From: Eubacteriales bacterium
GTDB taxonomy: Bacteria > Bacillota > Clostridia > Lachnospirales > Lachnospiraceae
Length of the DNA: 45,712 nt
Assembly (NCBI GenBank): GCA_030539395.1
Contig: JAUNSC010000028.1
Span: 1-45,712 of the forward strand
Direction: 5' to 3'
The notes below the pieces were generated by a model. That model did no database searches, had not been told where the DNA came from, and was given only the letters and a program-made list of their open reading frames with translations. Positions 25,803 to 34,700 of the stretch are shown one piece after another (the stretch's first letter is position 1; each line of letters opens with the position of its first letter). A program made the translations under genes and the position numbers.

Positions 25803-26669
25803 ATGGAAAGAACATTTAACAACTACAGAGGATTGGAAACAACAGCGGTTTGTAATCTCATGAAACAGATGATTAAACGTGGGGCGACTGATGAGGAATT
25901 GCTTAAAGTTGTCACTTATTTTGAATCAGCAATTGATTTTGACGCCGCAAATATTCGACTTAATGATGCTGCGCAGAAAAACGACGTTAAAGCGTTGGCA
26001 GAAAAGTACAATTCGTTCGATTGGACGGATGGCATTGTGAGATATTGCGAAGCCGACGTTGAGGCAACAAAAGAAGCTATCAATCGGCTTTTTGGCATTC
26101 CTAATGGTGTTACTGTTTTCAGAAAGCAGAAAACAAGAATTCCGATTTCCGATATCAAAGTTGGGGATCAAATCACTATTCCGTTGAAAGGATTCGGAAC
26201 ATTCCTGGCTACAGCACATAAAGTGACCGATAATGGCGCGATGTTCATTTTTGACGAATACGTTGCGAAAAGACCAATGAATGAGAAAAACACCAACCAT
26301 GGAGGATTTGAAGAATCCGATTTGAAGCGATGGATGGACACAGAACTTTTTGGTTCTTTTCCAGATTGGATCAAATCAAGAATTTACGGTCTGACAATTC
26401 CGACAGTAGGAGAAATTATTGGCTGGGGTGACAATTGGGATAAAGAACATTTTGAGAAGGATTTTGATCAGCAGCTTCCATTAATGAAAGAGTGCAAAAA
26501 CAGGAGTGCCTATTTTAAGAATAAGTTAGAGTGGGGATGGCTTAGAAATGCAGTGAAACAGGAATATTCTTCGGCTGGCTTCGCCGTTGTGAGCAACTTT
26601 GGCGTTGCGTACTACGGCGGCGCTTCGTTCTCTGGTGGGGTTCGTCCGGAATTCTGGTTGGTTAGGTAA
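25803..26669 (+). CDS. C-type-lectin-like (DUF6273-type) protein, candidate diversity-generating retroelement target
   Basis: The 288-residue protein has a helical N-terminal part (1-105) and a C-terminal domain from about 110 (ISDIKVGDQITIPLKGFGTFLATA ... WGWLRNA ... GGVRPEFWLVR) typical of DUF6273/formylglycine-like C-type lectin folds. The last 40 codons differ from the rest of the gene: GC-richer, poor in A, with many codons ending in C or T (GCC, AGC, AAC, TAC, GGC, TTC), as expected if AAC codons of a template were mutagenised. The GVRPxFWLV ending is the fixed edge commonly seen in such variable proteins. No reverse transcriptase or template repeat lies in the window, so the retroelement would be outside it. 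Confidence 0.65.
   Translation: MERTFNNYRGLETTAVCNLMKQMIKRGATDEELLKVVTYFESAIDFDAANIRLNDAAQKNDVKALAEKYNSFDWTDGIVRYCEADVEATKEAINRLFGIPNGVTVFRKQKTRIPISDIKVGDQITIPLKGFGTFLATAHKVTDNGAMFIFDEYVAKRPMNEKNTNHGGFEESDLKRWMDTELFGSFPDWIKSRIYGLTIPTVGEIIGWGDNWDKEHFEKDFDQQLPLMKECKNRSAYFKNKLEWGWLRNAVKQEYSSAGFAVVSNFGVAYYGGASFSGGVRPEFWLVR
26560..26669 (+). other. Possible variable repeat (VR) of a diversity-generating retroelement
   Basis: The 3' end of the lectin-like gene from about AAACAGGAA onward is compositionally distinct (GGCTTCGCCGTTGTGAGCAA ... GGCGGCGCTTCGTTC) and ends just before a GC hairpin. Exact limits cannot be set without the template. Confidence 0.4.
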
Positions 26670-26675
26670 GATTAA

Positions 26676-26690
26676 GGGGCCTTGTGCCCC
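26676..26690. repeat. GC hairpin right after the lectin-like gene
   Basis: GGGGC-CTTGT-GCCCC, a perfect 5-bp stem beginning six bases after the stop. Hairpins or cruciforms just downstream of the variable repeat are required in well-studied retroelements. It has only a weak T tract (TGTTTATATTTATT), so it could also be a poor terminator. Confidence 0.5.
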
Positions 26691-26724
26691 TGTTTATATT
26701 TATTAAATTGAGAGGAATGCAATA

Positions 26725-27546
26725 ATGAAGAAACCAAACATATCAAAAATGTTGTTATCAATTCGGACATCCGCGGCAAAGCACAGTCCTGAAATCCTAA
26801 CAGGCATCGGTATTGCTGGAATGATTGTGACAACCGTAATGGCTGTTCAGGCTACCCCTAAAGCGTTAATTCTGATTGATAATGAAAAAAAGAGAATCAA
26901 TCAACAGCTTTTTGATGAAGCAAAAGCAGAGGGTTATGAAGAATTTGCTAGGGTGAATCGTTTAAAAATCGTTGAAATCGTAAAAACGACGTGGACATGT
27001 TACCTTCCTACTGTAATAACGGGAGGCATATCTGTTGCCTGCCTGGTCGGGGCCAATTCCGTAAATGCTCGGAGGAATGCTGCACTCGCTACCGCATATA
27101 CATTGTCCGAATCGGCACTGAAAGAATATCAGGAAAAGGTTGTTGAAACAATTGGTGAAAAGAAAGAACAGTCGGTACGAGATGCTATTGCAAAAGACAA
27201 GTTGGAACAGAATCCCGTAACGAACCGAGAGATTATTATTACGGACAAGGGCGATACCCTCTGCTTTGATGCGGTATCCGGACGGTATTTTAAGTCTGAC
27301 ATTGAAAAGTTGAAGAAGGCTGTGAACGAGCTTAATCGTCAGATGCGGGATGAGATGTATATTTCACTGAACGAGTTCTATTATGAAATTGGTCTGAGCG
27401 GTATCAGCATTGGTGATGATCTAGGTTGGAATATTGACAATGGTTATATTGAGCCACGTTTCAGTTCACAACTGGCAGAAGATGGAACACCTTGTATGGT
27501 GATAGGTTATTGTGTTGAACCACGATACGATTATCGCAATGGTTGA
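26725..27546 (+). CDS. DUF6353-type two-span membrane protein, paralogue 2
   Basis: The 273-residue protein shows SPEILTGIGIAGMIVTTVMA as first membrane helix, the motif AVQATPKAL after it, a second helix near 93-113, a LKEYQEKVVETIGEKKEQ helix and the C-terminal domain LNEFYYEIGL, GDDLGWNIDNG. It is collinear with paralogues at 24433 and 29036. Ribosome binding site GAGAGGAATG. Unknown function; membrane location inferred. Confidence 0.7.
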   Translation: MKKPNISKMLLSIRTSAAKHSPEILTGIGIAGMIVTTVMAVQATPKALILIDNEKKRINQQLFDEAKAEGYEEFARVNRLKIVEIVKTTWTCYLPTVITGGISVACLVGANSVNARRNAALATAYTLSESALKEYQEKVVETIGEKKEQSVRDAIAKDKLEQNPVTNREIIITDKGDTLCFDAVSGRYFKSDIEKLKKAVNELNRQMRDEMYISLNEFYYEIGLSGISIGDDLGWNIDNGYIEPRFSSQLAEDGTPCMVIGYCVEPRYDYRNG

Positions 27547-27551
27547 TGGTT

Positions 27552-27580
27552 CGCAAAAAATACAATGTCTATTATGAAAA
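27552..27580 (+). promoter_or_regulatory. 29-nt module copy 9 (CGCAAAAAATACA / TATTAT)
   Basis: CGCAAAAAATACA, five bases, TATTATGAAAA. It precedes the gene at 27615. Confidence 0.65.
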
Positions 27581-27614
27581 GATTACATATTTTATTCTGA
27601 AAGGAGAAAACAAA

Positions 27615-27890
27615 ATGGAAACTAACGAAATTATGAACAACGAGGAAGCTATTGAAGAGACGACTGAGGAAATCGTGAAAGCGGCTTCTCGCAGCGGTTT
27701 GAAAACAGCGACAACGATTGGGTTAGCTATGATTGCTGGCGGAATAGCTTGCAAATTCGTAGTGGAGCCTGCGTTGGAAAAGTTTAAAATTTGGAGAGCG
27801 AGTCGCAAAGTAACGATGTGTTCTCATGAGGATTCTGAATGTGGTTATGACGAAGATTTCGAGGAAGGAGAGAAAGACTCCGAAGAATAG
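27615..27890 (+). CDS. Single-span membrane protein with acidic ends (91 aa)
   Basis: An acidic N-terminal stretch (NNEEAIEETTEEI) precedes a hydrophobic segment (TTIGLAMIAGGIACKFVV, about 36-53) and a tail ending CGYDEDFEEGEKDSEE. ATG 27615 follows a perfect TGAAAGGAGAAAACAAA ribosome binding site; the frame is open to 27543 but without a start signal. Confidence 0.6.
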   Translation: METNEIMNNEEAIEETTEEIVKAASRSGLKTATTIGLAMIAGGIACKFVVEPALEKFKIWRASRKVTMCSHEDSECGYDEDFEEGEKDSEE

Positions 27891-27910
27891 GAAGTAAAAA
27901 TTTTAGACGA

Positions 27911-27947
27911 GGGAAGGCATCTGTGACAAGGTGCTTTTCCTTTTTTC
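27911..27947 (+). terminator. Terminator before the 67-aa gene
   Basis: GGAAGGCATC (27912-27921) pairs imperfectly with GGTGCTTTTCC (27930-27940), followed by TTTTTTC. Confidence 0.55.
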
Positions 27948-27969
27948 TTTTGGTGTATGGAGGGATATT

Positions 27970-28173
27970 ATGAACCAGTACGCATATGACGGACCCGTTA
28001 TGGAATTTGGTACCTGCGTTGCGACAAGATGGAAAGCTTCTACATATGCAGTCTCTGAAAATAAAGCAAGAAGCAATCTTACATATCAGTTTAAAAAAAG
28101 ACACAACCGAGTTCCCGGGACAAAAATCACGCTTCCAGGGAAGGTTATTATGATAAATGAAGGGAGGTCGTGA
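27970..28173 (+). CDS. Hypothetical phage-type protein (67 aa)
   Basis: A small basic protein, YDGPVMEFGTCVATRWKAST followed by KARSNLTYQFKKRHNRVPG and TKITLPGKVIM. The look is that of a conserved nucleic-acid- or protein-binding accessory factor, but the family is unknown to me. ATG 27970 follows GGAGGG. The next gene starts right after its stop. Confidence 0.6.
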   Translation: MNQYAYDGPVMEFGTCVATRWKASTYAVSENKARSNLTYQFKKRHNRVPGTKITLPGKVIMINEGRS

Positions 28174-28174
28174 G

Positions 28175-28765
28175 ATGGAGGATTACAAGCCTAATTCTCA
28201 CAAGTCAAAAGAAGAACGCGAGACATCTTTGCCTGAAAAGAAGGTGGAGAAGATTGTCAGCGGTTCCGTTAAATCGAAAAAGAAAAATGGAATTCAGAAA
28301 ATAACAGATGTGTTTATTCCAGAAGATGTGGAGAATGTAAAAACATATGTTTTTGAAGATGTTATTGTCCCTGCGGTAAAAGATATTATTTTGGATACGG
28401 TTAGAGCTTTTCTCGGTATTGATAAAAAAACTGGAAGAAATTCAAATGCGTCTAAAGTGGCGTATAGAAGCTATTACGATAAAGATAACAGAAGAGATTC
28501 TAATGCGACGAGAATACGGACAGGTTACGATTTTGACGATATTATTTTGGATAACCGTGGGGAAGCGGAGGATGTTCTGGCAAGAATGGACGAGTTGATT
28601 GATACCTATGGTTTAGTCAGCGTGGCAGATTTTTATGATCTTGTAGGGGTCAGTGGAAATTACACAGACAATAAATACGGATGGTCGAATATTCGAAGTG
28701 CTTCCGTAATTCGGGTCAGAGATGGTTATATGATTAAACTTCCGAAGGCTTTACCGCTGAATTAG
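28175..28765 (+). CDS. Phage-type protein with DUF6353-like C-terminal domain (196 aa)
   Basis: A basic disordered N-terminal part (rich in Lys/Glu to about residue 45), then a helix FEDVIVPAVKDIILDTVRAFLG, a Gly/Arg/Asn linker, and a C-terminal domain with VADFYDLVGV, KYGWSNI and RDGYMIKLPKALPL. That last domain has the same layout as the ends of the three DUF6353-type proteins (xxFYxxxG...GW). It lacks membrane spans, so it may be a soluble partner. ATG 28175 follows GGGAGG. Confidence 0.6.
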   Translation: MEDYKPNSHKSKEERETSLPEKKVEKIVSGSVKSKKKNGIQKITDVFIPEDVENVKTYVFEDVIVPAVKDIILDTVRAFLGIDKKTGRNSNASKVAYRSYYDKDNRRDSNATRIRTGYDFDDIILDNRGEAEDVLARMDELIDTYGLVSVADFYDLVGVSGNYTDNKYGWSNIRSASVIRVRDGYMIKLPKALPLN

Positions 28766-28781
28766 ATTGGAGGGAATAACG

Positions 28782-29033
28782 ATGTACGAATCAAAAGATA
28801 AATTAGTATCGCATCCAGCTCATTATCAGTCGGAAACTGGGATGGAAGTTATCGATGTCATTGAAGCGTTTACGTTCGATTTAAAAGGCATTGAGGCGAC
28901 GGATACCGGAAACATCATTAAGTATGCATGCCGTTGGAAGAACAAAAACGGTATTCAGGATTTGGAGAAGATCATGTGGTATACACAGCATCTGATTGAT
29001 CATTTGAGAAAACTTGAAAAGGAGAATAGTTGA
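28782..29033 (+). CDS. DUF3310 (SaV-like) protein
   Basis: The 83-residue protein matches the DUF3310 family, common in phages and sometimes fused to nucleotide-metabolism domains: SHPAHYQSETGMEVIDVIEAF near the N terminus and GNIIKYACRWKNKNGIQDLEK later. The biochemical role is not established. ATG 28782 follows GGAGGG. Confidence 0.8.
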   Translation: MYESKDKLVSHPAHYQSETGMEVIDVIEAFTFDLKGIEATDTGNIIKYACRWKNKNGIQDLEKIMWYTQHLIDHLRKLEKENS

Positions 29034-29035
29034 TT

Positions 29036-29995
29036 ATGAAAAAAACAGAAATTATAAAAAAGATGAGCACGACCTTTAGTAAAGTCGGTTTTCAGATGAA
29101 AAAGCACAGCCCGGAGATTCTTATTGTGGCTGGTGTTATTGGTACGGTGACGAGTGCGGTAATGGCTTGTAAAGCTACCACCAAAGTAGGAGAAATCGTA
29201 GAAAAGACGAAGGGCGACGTAGACGAGATCCACAAAGCAGTCAAGACCGGTGTCACTAATGCCGGCGAAACATATAACGAGGACGATTCAAAAAAAGATC
29301 TGGCTATTGTATATGCTCATACCGGCTTTGAATTTATAAAACTTTACGCGCCGTCTATTATTATGGGTGCACTTTCACTTACGAGTATTATTGCGTCCAA
29401 TAATATCCTTCGTAAAAGAAATGCCGCACTGGCAGCAGCATATGCGACTGTAGACAAAGGTTTTAAAGATTATCGGGGACGAGTGATCGAACGCTTTGGC
29501 GAAGGCGTTGACCGAGAATTAAAAAATGGTGTGAAAGCAAAAAAGGTCGATGCAATTGAAACTGATCCAGAAACCGGGAAAGAGAAAAAAGTTAAAAAAC
29601 AGAAATTAGTAGCGAATCCGTCTGATATCAGTGGATATGCCCGATTCTTTGAGCAGTACACAACTGATGAAGATGGAACAACTATTTTAAATCGGAATTG
29701 GGAAAGCAACAATGATTACAATCTGATGTTTCTTAAAGCTCAGGAAAAATTTGCCAACGATCTTTTGATAGCTAAAAAACGTGTATTTCTGAATGAGGTT
29801 TATGAAGCACTTGGATTCCCTCGTACAAAAGCAGGACAGATTGTCGGTTGGGTATATGACGAAGAAAATCCAATCGGAGACAATTATATTGATTTTGGAC
29901 TTCATGAGGATAATCCGGTATATTCCGATACTGAAAATAATTCCGCGATTTTGCTTGACTTCAACGTTGACGGAAACATATGGGATCTGATGTAG
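29036..29995 (+). CDS. DUF6353-type two-span membrane protein, paralogue 3
   Basis: The largest of the three paralogues (319 residues). First membrane helix in SPEILIVAGVIGTVTSAVMA, motif ACKATTKVGEIVEKTKGD, second helix near IIMGALSLTSIIASNNI, a helix KGFKDYRGRVIERFGEG, an inserted basic region, and the C-terminal domain (LNEVYEALGFPRTKAGQIVGW). Preceded by AAAAGGAG. The duplication suggests a hetero-oligomeric membrane assembly; unknown function. Confidence 0.7.
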   Translation: MKKTEIIKKMSTTFSKVGFQMKKHSPEILIVAGVIGTVTSAVMACKATTKVGEIVEKTKGDVDEIHKAVKTGVTNAGETYNEDDSKKDLAIVYAHTGFEFIKLYAPSIIMGALSLTSIIASNNILRKRNAALAAAYATVDKGFKDYRGRVIERFGEGVDRELKNGVKAKKVDAIETDPETGKEKKVKKQKLVANPSDISGYARFFEQYTTDEDGTTILNRNWESNNDYNLMFLKAQEKFANDLLIAKKRVFLNEVYEALGFPRTKAGQIVGWVYDEENPIGDNYIDFGLHEDNPVYSDTENNSAILLDFNVDGNIWDLM

Positions 29996-30026
29996 TTGTA
30001 AAATTTGGAATAGGAGGATTTACATT

Positions 30027-30128
30027 ATGAATAGTATTTTATCATTTGTATCTTATACGTTAGCGGCTATGGCTGGGATCTGCTTTGTAAGCGGCATTGC
30101 TGTGTTATCGGGTGGGAAGGAGAATTGA
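30027..30128 (+). CDS. Single-span micro-membrane protein (33 aa)
   Basis: MNSILSFVSYTLAAMAGICF is followed by FVSGIAVLSGGKEN: one membrane helix over most of the length. AGGAGG is fourteen bases upstream. It sits in a run of membrane micro-proteins. Short but well signalled. Confidence 0.5.
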   Translation: MNSILSFVSYTLAAMAGICFVSGIAVLSGGKEN

Positions 30129-30131
30129 GTT

Positions 30132-30293
30132 ATGGATGGAATCGGAAATTTTATATCCATGCTTGATTATGTACTGGATACAAAACGAAAAAGGCATATC
30201 ACTGGAGGCATTCTTTTGAGTGCCTCTCTTCTTTTTGGTGGGTTGGCGCTCACGGTTATTACTATAAACGATGAGGAGGAAGAGGATGAGTAA
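30132..30293 (+). CDS. Small membrane protein (53 aa) with a terminator-like hairpin inside
   Basis: The N-terminal half is polar (DYVLDTKRKRHITG), the second half a membrane helix (GILLSASLLFGGLALTVITI) and the tail acidic (NDEEEEDE). The start lies three bases after the preceding stop and the gene overlaps the next one by eight bases. A strong hairpin plus T tract lies in the middle of the coding sequence (30205-30236). Confidence 0.6.
   Translation: MDGIGNFISMLDYVLDTKRKRHITGGILLSASLLFGGLALTVITINDEEEEDE
30205..30236 (+). terminator. Terminator-like hairpin inside a coding sequence
   Basis: GAGGCATTC (30205-30213), loop TTTT, GAGTGCCTC (30218-30226, one G-T), then TCTTCTTTTT. If active it would cut transcription of everything downstream, including the replicase gene. 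Confidence 0.45.
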
Positions 30294-30906
30294 TAAAACA
30301 ACCACTTTTCTGGTATTTGTTCTGGGCGCATCCGCTGGTTCATTCATAACTTGGCGTCATGTCAAAGATATTTATGAACGGATTGCACAGGAAGAAATTG
30401 ATTCTGTAAAAAAAGTATTTTTGAAGCGGGAAGCGGAAACGAATCCCAAAAAAGATGATGAATCGAGTTTATATCCTAAGATTGCAGCTTGTTACGAAAA
30501 TGGTGAAAGCAAAACACGTGAAAAAGATATTGCTGAGTATACGGCAAGACTGGAAAAAGAGGGGTATAGACAGTATTATGGCAATGATTCTGAAGAGAAG
30601 AAGGCTAAAACAGAGAAAAATACTCCTTATGTTATTTCACCGGAAGAGTTCGGGGAATTTGACGAATATGAAAAAATCAGCCTGACGTACTATAGCAATC
30701 ATATTTTGGCTGATGAAAATGATGAAGTGATAGAAGATGTGGAGGAAACTGTTGGAGTTGAATCGCTGACTCACTTTGGAGAATATGAGGACGATTCCGT
30801 ATTTGTCAGAAATGATGTACGGAGGTGTGATTATGAGATTCTTCTGGATCAGAGATCGTATTCCGAAGTTGTCAGTAAAATACCGCATCGGATGGAGGAA
30901 AAATGA
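30286..30906 (+). CDS. Membrane-anchored acidic protein (206 aa)
   Basis: An N-terminal membrane helix (TTTFLVFVLGASAGSFITW) is followed by a charged coiled-coil-like stretch, then a C-terminal domain with YVISPEEFGEFDEYEKISLTYY and SLTHFGEYEDDSVFVRND. The C-terminal domain is, as I recall, common in Clostridia phage genomes but unnamed. The start overlaps the previous gene; its stop overlaps the next start by four bases. Confidence 0.7.
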   Translation: MSNKTTTFLVFVLGASAGSFITWRHVKDIYERIAQEEIDSVKKVFLKREAETNPKKDDESSLYPKIAACYENGESKTREKDIAEYTARLEKEGYRQYYGNDSEEKKAKTEKNTPYVISPEEFGEFDEYEKISLTYYSNHILADENDEVIEDVEETVGVESLTHFGEYEDDSVFVRNDVRRCDYEILLDQRSYSEVVSKIPHRMEEK

Positions 30907-31451
30907 CAAGAGACGAGTTGAATAATGCATATTTTGAGTGGATGTATCAACTTGTATGCGGTGAACAGTGTTCTAAGAGACTGTCTTATCGAAAACTTTT
31001 GTATTTGCTTCATGATATGGAATTCACTTATACGATTCCAATGGATGGAAATCGAGCGGAGGATGGGATAGATCTCAGATATAGATTCGGCTATGAGAAC
31101 GCATATAAGAGTTCCATGATTGCAACTTATTTGGATAACCAACCATGCAGCGTATTAGAAATGATGGTAGCGCTTGCTATTCGTTGTGAAGAACATATTA
31201 TGGACGATCCGGATATTGGCGATAGAACCGGACAGTGGTTTTGGAATATGATTGTCAACTTAGGACTTGGTTCCATGAGTGATACAAACTTCGACAGAGA
31301 CCATGCGGAGAAGATCGTCCATAAATTTTTAAATCACGAATATAAACGGGATGGTAAAGGCGGTCTGTTTACTGTAAAACGCTTCCAAATTGATATGAGG
31401 TCGGTTGAGATTTGGTATCAGATGTGCTGGTATTTAGATGAAAATTTGTAG
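30903..31451 (+). CDS. Hypothetical phage-type protein (182 aa)
   Basis: A soluble protein with conserved-looking aromatic blocks (EFTYTIPMDGNRAEDGIDLRYRF; GQWFWNMIVNLGLG; RSVEIWYQMCWYLDEN). I recognise the style from phage early regions but no function. It is coupled to the preceding gene by ATGA. Confidence 0.65.
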   Translation: MTRDELNNAYFEWMYQLVCGEQCSKRLSYRKLLYLLHDMEFTYTIPMDGNRAEDGIDLRYRFGYENAYKSSMIATYLDNQPCSVLEMMVALAIRCEEHIMDDPDIGDRTGQWFWNMIVNLGLGSMSDTNFDRDHAEKIVHKFLNHEYKRDGKGGLFTVKRFQIDMRSVEIWYQMCWYLDENL

Positions 31452-31463
31452 GAGGAAAACGAT

Positions 31464-31697
31464 ATGGGTGAGATATTGAACTATATTTTTGGCAGCATGA
31501 AAAGTACAGAGATGGCATTGAAGAACATCAACAAAGCTCTCCGAAATCAGTCAAAACTGAATAACGAGGTGATGATATTTTCCATTGCCATGACAACCTA
31601 TGCAGTTCTGTCAGAACGTGATCGTCGCAGACAGGAAAAAGAAATAAAAAGGCTGAGCAAAGAAATTGAGGGACTGAAGCACTCAGAAGGGGAGTAA
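31464..31697 (+). CDS. Small helical protein (77 aa)
   Basis: A helix with hydrophobic centre (NEVMIFSIAMTTYAVLS, about 34-50) followed by a highly charged coiled-coil tail (RDRRRQEKEIKRLSKEIEGLK). GGAGGAAAAC precedes the start and the stop is nine bases before the replicase start, so both are probably on one mRNA. Confidence 0.55.
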   Translation: MGEILNYIFGSMKSTEMALKNINKALRNQSKLNNEVMIFSIAMTTYAVLSERDRRRQEKEIKRLSKEIEGLKHSEGE

Positions 31698-31705
31698 AAA
31701 ATGCA

Positions 31706-34700
31706 ATGATTGACTTTATGGTGATTTCAACACGTAGTACGAAGCGTGGCATAATAGAAATCTATCCAAAGTTCATTATAAAAAAAAGTTCTGATCTGAT
31801 GATTCGAGGTGGTGATTTCTATGCTATCTGGATTGAGGAACGTGGTTTATGGTCTACGGACGAACAGGATGCTTTGCAGCTTATTGACTATGAACTGGAT
31901 AGATATGCAAAGGAAAACCGCCAGCATTTTGACTCCGATATAAAAGTCCTGCATATGTGGGATGCTGAATCCGGGATGATCGATTCCTGGCATAAATATT
32001 GTCAGAAACAGATGAGGGATAATTTTCATACGTTGGATGACAAACTTATATTTTCCAATACAGAGACCAATAAAAAAGACTACGCCAGTAAAAAGCTAAA
32101 TTATCCGCTTGAAGCTGGTGATTTGTCCGCCTATGACAAGTTGATGTCCACCTTATATTCCGAAGAAGAACGGCACAAACTTGAATGGGCGATTGGCGCT
32201 ATTGTATCTGGAGAATCTACAAAGCTGCAAAAATTTATGGTGTTGTATGGTGCTGCCGGAACAGGTAAATCTACGGTGCTTAATATTATTCAGCAGCTTT
32301 TTGAGGGATATTATTCCGTATTTGATGCGAAAGCTCTTGGCTCGTCAACGAATTCTTTTGCTTTGGAGGCGTTTAAGAATAATCCATTGGTAGCCATTCA
32401 ACATGATGGGGATTTATCCAGAATCGAGGACAATACAAGACTGAATAGTCTGGTTTCGCACGAATTGATGACTGTGAATGAGAAGTTTAAATCGACTTAT
32501 TCCAATCGCTTTAAATGTTTTCTTTTTATGGGTACTAATAAACCAGTAAAGATTACGGATGCTAAATCGGGCTTAATTCGAAGGTTGATTGATGTATCTC
32601 CATCTGGAAATAAGCTGAATTCGAGAGAATACAAGGATACAGTAAAACAGGTTGGATTTGAATTGGGAGCGATTGCGTATCATTGTCAGGAAGTATATTT
32701 GGATAACCCTGGAAAATATGACGACTATATTCCGCTCACCATGCTTGGAGCATCGAATGACTTCTACAATTTTATTATTGATTCGTACCATGTGTTTAAG
32801 AAAGAAGACGGAACAACGTTAAAAGCTGCGTGGGAAATGTACAAAACCTATTGTGAAGAAGCAAAAGTCGCATTTCCATTTTCGCAGCGAATATTTAAAG
32901 AAGAATTAAGGAACTATTTTCGTGATTTCCAGGAACGATTTAATCTTGATGACGGTTCAAGAGTTCGTAGTTATTATATCGGATTTAGAACTGAAAAATT
33001 TGAAGATCAGACGATAGATGTGCAAGCAAAGCATCATACCAATGTCAGGCAGATTAAATTTGAGGAAGGTGTGCCATCTATATTTGATCAAATGTGTTCT
33101 GATTGTTTTGCGCAATATGCTACAGCGAAGGAAACGCCAACAAAAAAATGGGAGAACGTAAAAACAAAATTATCAGATCTTGACACATCAAAAACTCATT
33201 ATGTAAAAGTTCCGGAGAATCATATTGTAATTGATTTCGATATTCCAGATGAGAATGGAAACAAATCATTCGAAAAGAATGTCGAAGAAGCCAGTAAATG
33301 GCCGCCTACATATGCAGAGCTTAGTAAAAGTGGATGCGGAGTACATCTTCATTATATTTATACAGGAGATCCCGTACAACTGAGTCGTATATATGACGAC
33401 CATATTGAAGTTAAAGTGTTCACAGGTAAAAGTTCATTGCGGCGGAAGCTGTCACAGTGCAACAATTTACCTATCGCGACAATTAGCTCTGGTTTACCAC
33501 TGAAAGGAGAAAACAAAATGGTAAATTTTGAAGCGGTTCAAAGCGAAAAAGGGCTTAGGACACTGATTAAGAGGAATCTTAATAAAGAGATTCACCCAGG
33601 TACTAAGCCTAGTGTAGATTTTATTTACAAGATACTCGAAGACGCATATACCAGCGATCTAAACTATGATGTAACAGACATGCGAAACACTGTGTTGGCA
33701 TTTGCAGCAAATAGCACGCATCAATCTGATTATTGTATTAAACTGGTAAATAAAATGCAGTTTAAGTCGGAAGATGCATCCACAGCCACGAAGAACGATG
33801 CGGCTAAGCTTGTATTTTATGATATTGAGGTTTTTCCTAACCTGTTCCTTGTGAATTGGAAGATTGAAGGGAAGGAAAAGCCTGTTGTAAGAATGATTAA
33901 CCCATCTCCAGGCGAAATTGAAGATTTAATGCGATTTCGTCTCGTAGGATTTAACTGCCGAAGGTACGACAATCATATTTTGTATGCGAGACTTATGGGT
34001 TATACGAATGAGCAGTTGTATCGTCTGTCGCAGAAAATTATTAATGGCGAACCGAACTGTTTCTTTGGGGAAGCTTATAATGTTTCCTATACGGATGTAT
34101 ATGACTTTGCATCTGCCGGAAATAAGAAGAGTCTGAAGAAACTTGAGATTGAGATGGGAAATGTTTCCGAAAAAGAATTATTGAAAAAGGGTTATACCGA
34201 AGCGGAAATCAGACTCATTAAAGCTGGAACGCATCATCAGGAGCTTGGATTGCCTTGGGATCAGCCTGTGCCAGAAGAATTATGGACCAAAGTTGCTGAG
34301 TATTGTGATAACGATGTAATTGCAACAGAGGCAGCATTCCATTATCTGAAAGCAGATTGGACGGCAAGACAGATTCTGGCGGATTTAGCTGGCATGACAG
34401 TGAACGATACCACCAATACTCTAACACAGAGAATTATATTTGGGAATAATCGTAAGCCGCAGAGTGAGTTCCATTATCGAAATCTGGCGGATCCCGTTTA
34501 TGATATAGATGAGGAAACATATACATTCTTAGCTGGAGCATGTCCCGAAATGATGGAGAAGACGCATGGTGAGGATGGAAGTCTTCTTCCATATTTTCCT
34601 GGATATACGTTCGACCACGGAAAATCTATTTATCGTGGAGAAGAAGTTGGAGAAGGCGGATATGTATATTCTGAGCCAGGTATGTACGTTGACGTGGCGC

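Noticed and set aside
21477-27578. Micro-ORFs starting at the ATG of TATTATGAAA in each 29-nt module
   Set aside because: Each opens a frame of 4-14 codons ending near the next ribosome binding site, but there is no ribosome binding site in front and the ATG overlaps the presumed -10 hexamer; short random frames end this soon by chance.
20623-27580. The repeated 29-nt modules as a CRISPR array
   Set aside because: Copies are separated by hundreds of bases including genes, are not identical, and no cas genes are present.
31701-31709. ATG 31701 as the replicase start
   Set aside because: It reads ATG CAA TGA and stops at once; ATG 31706 continues the long frame.
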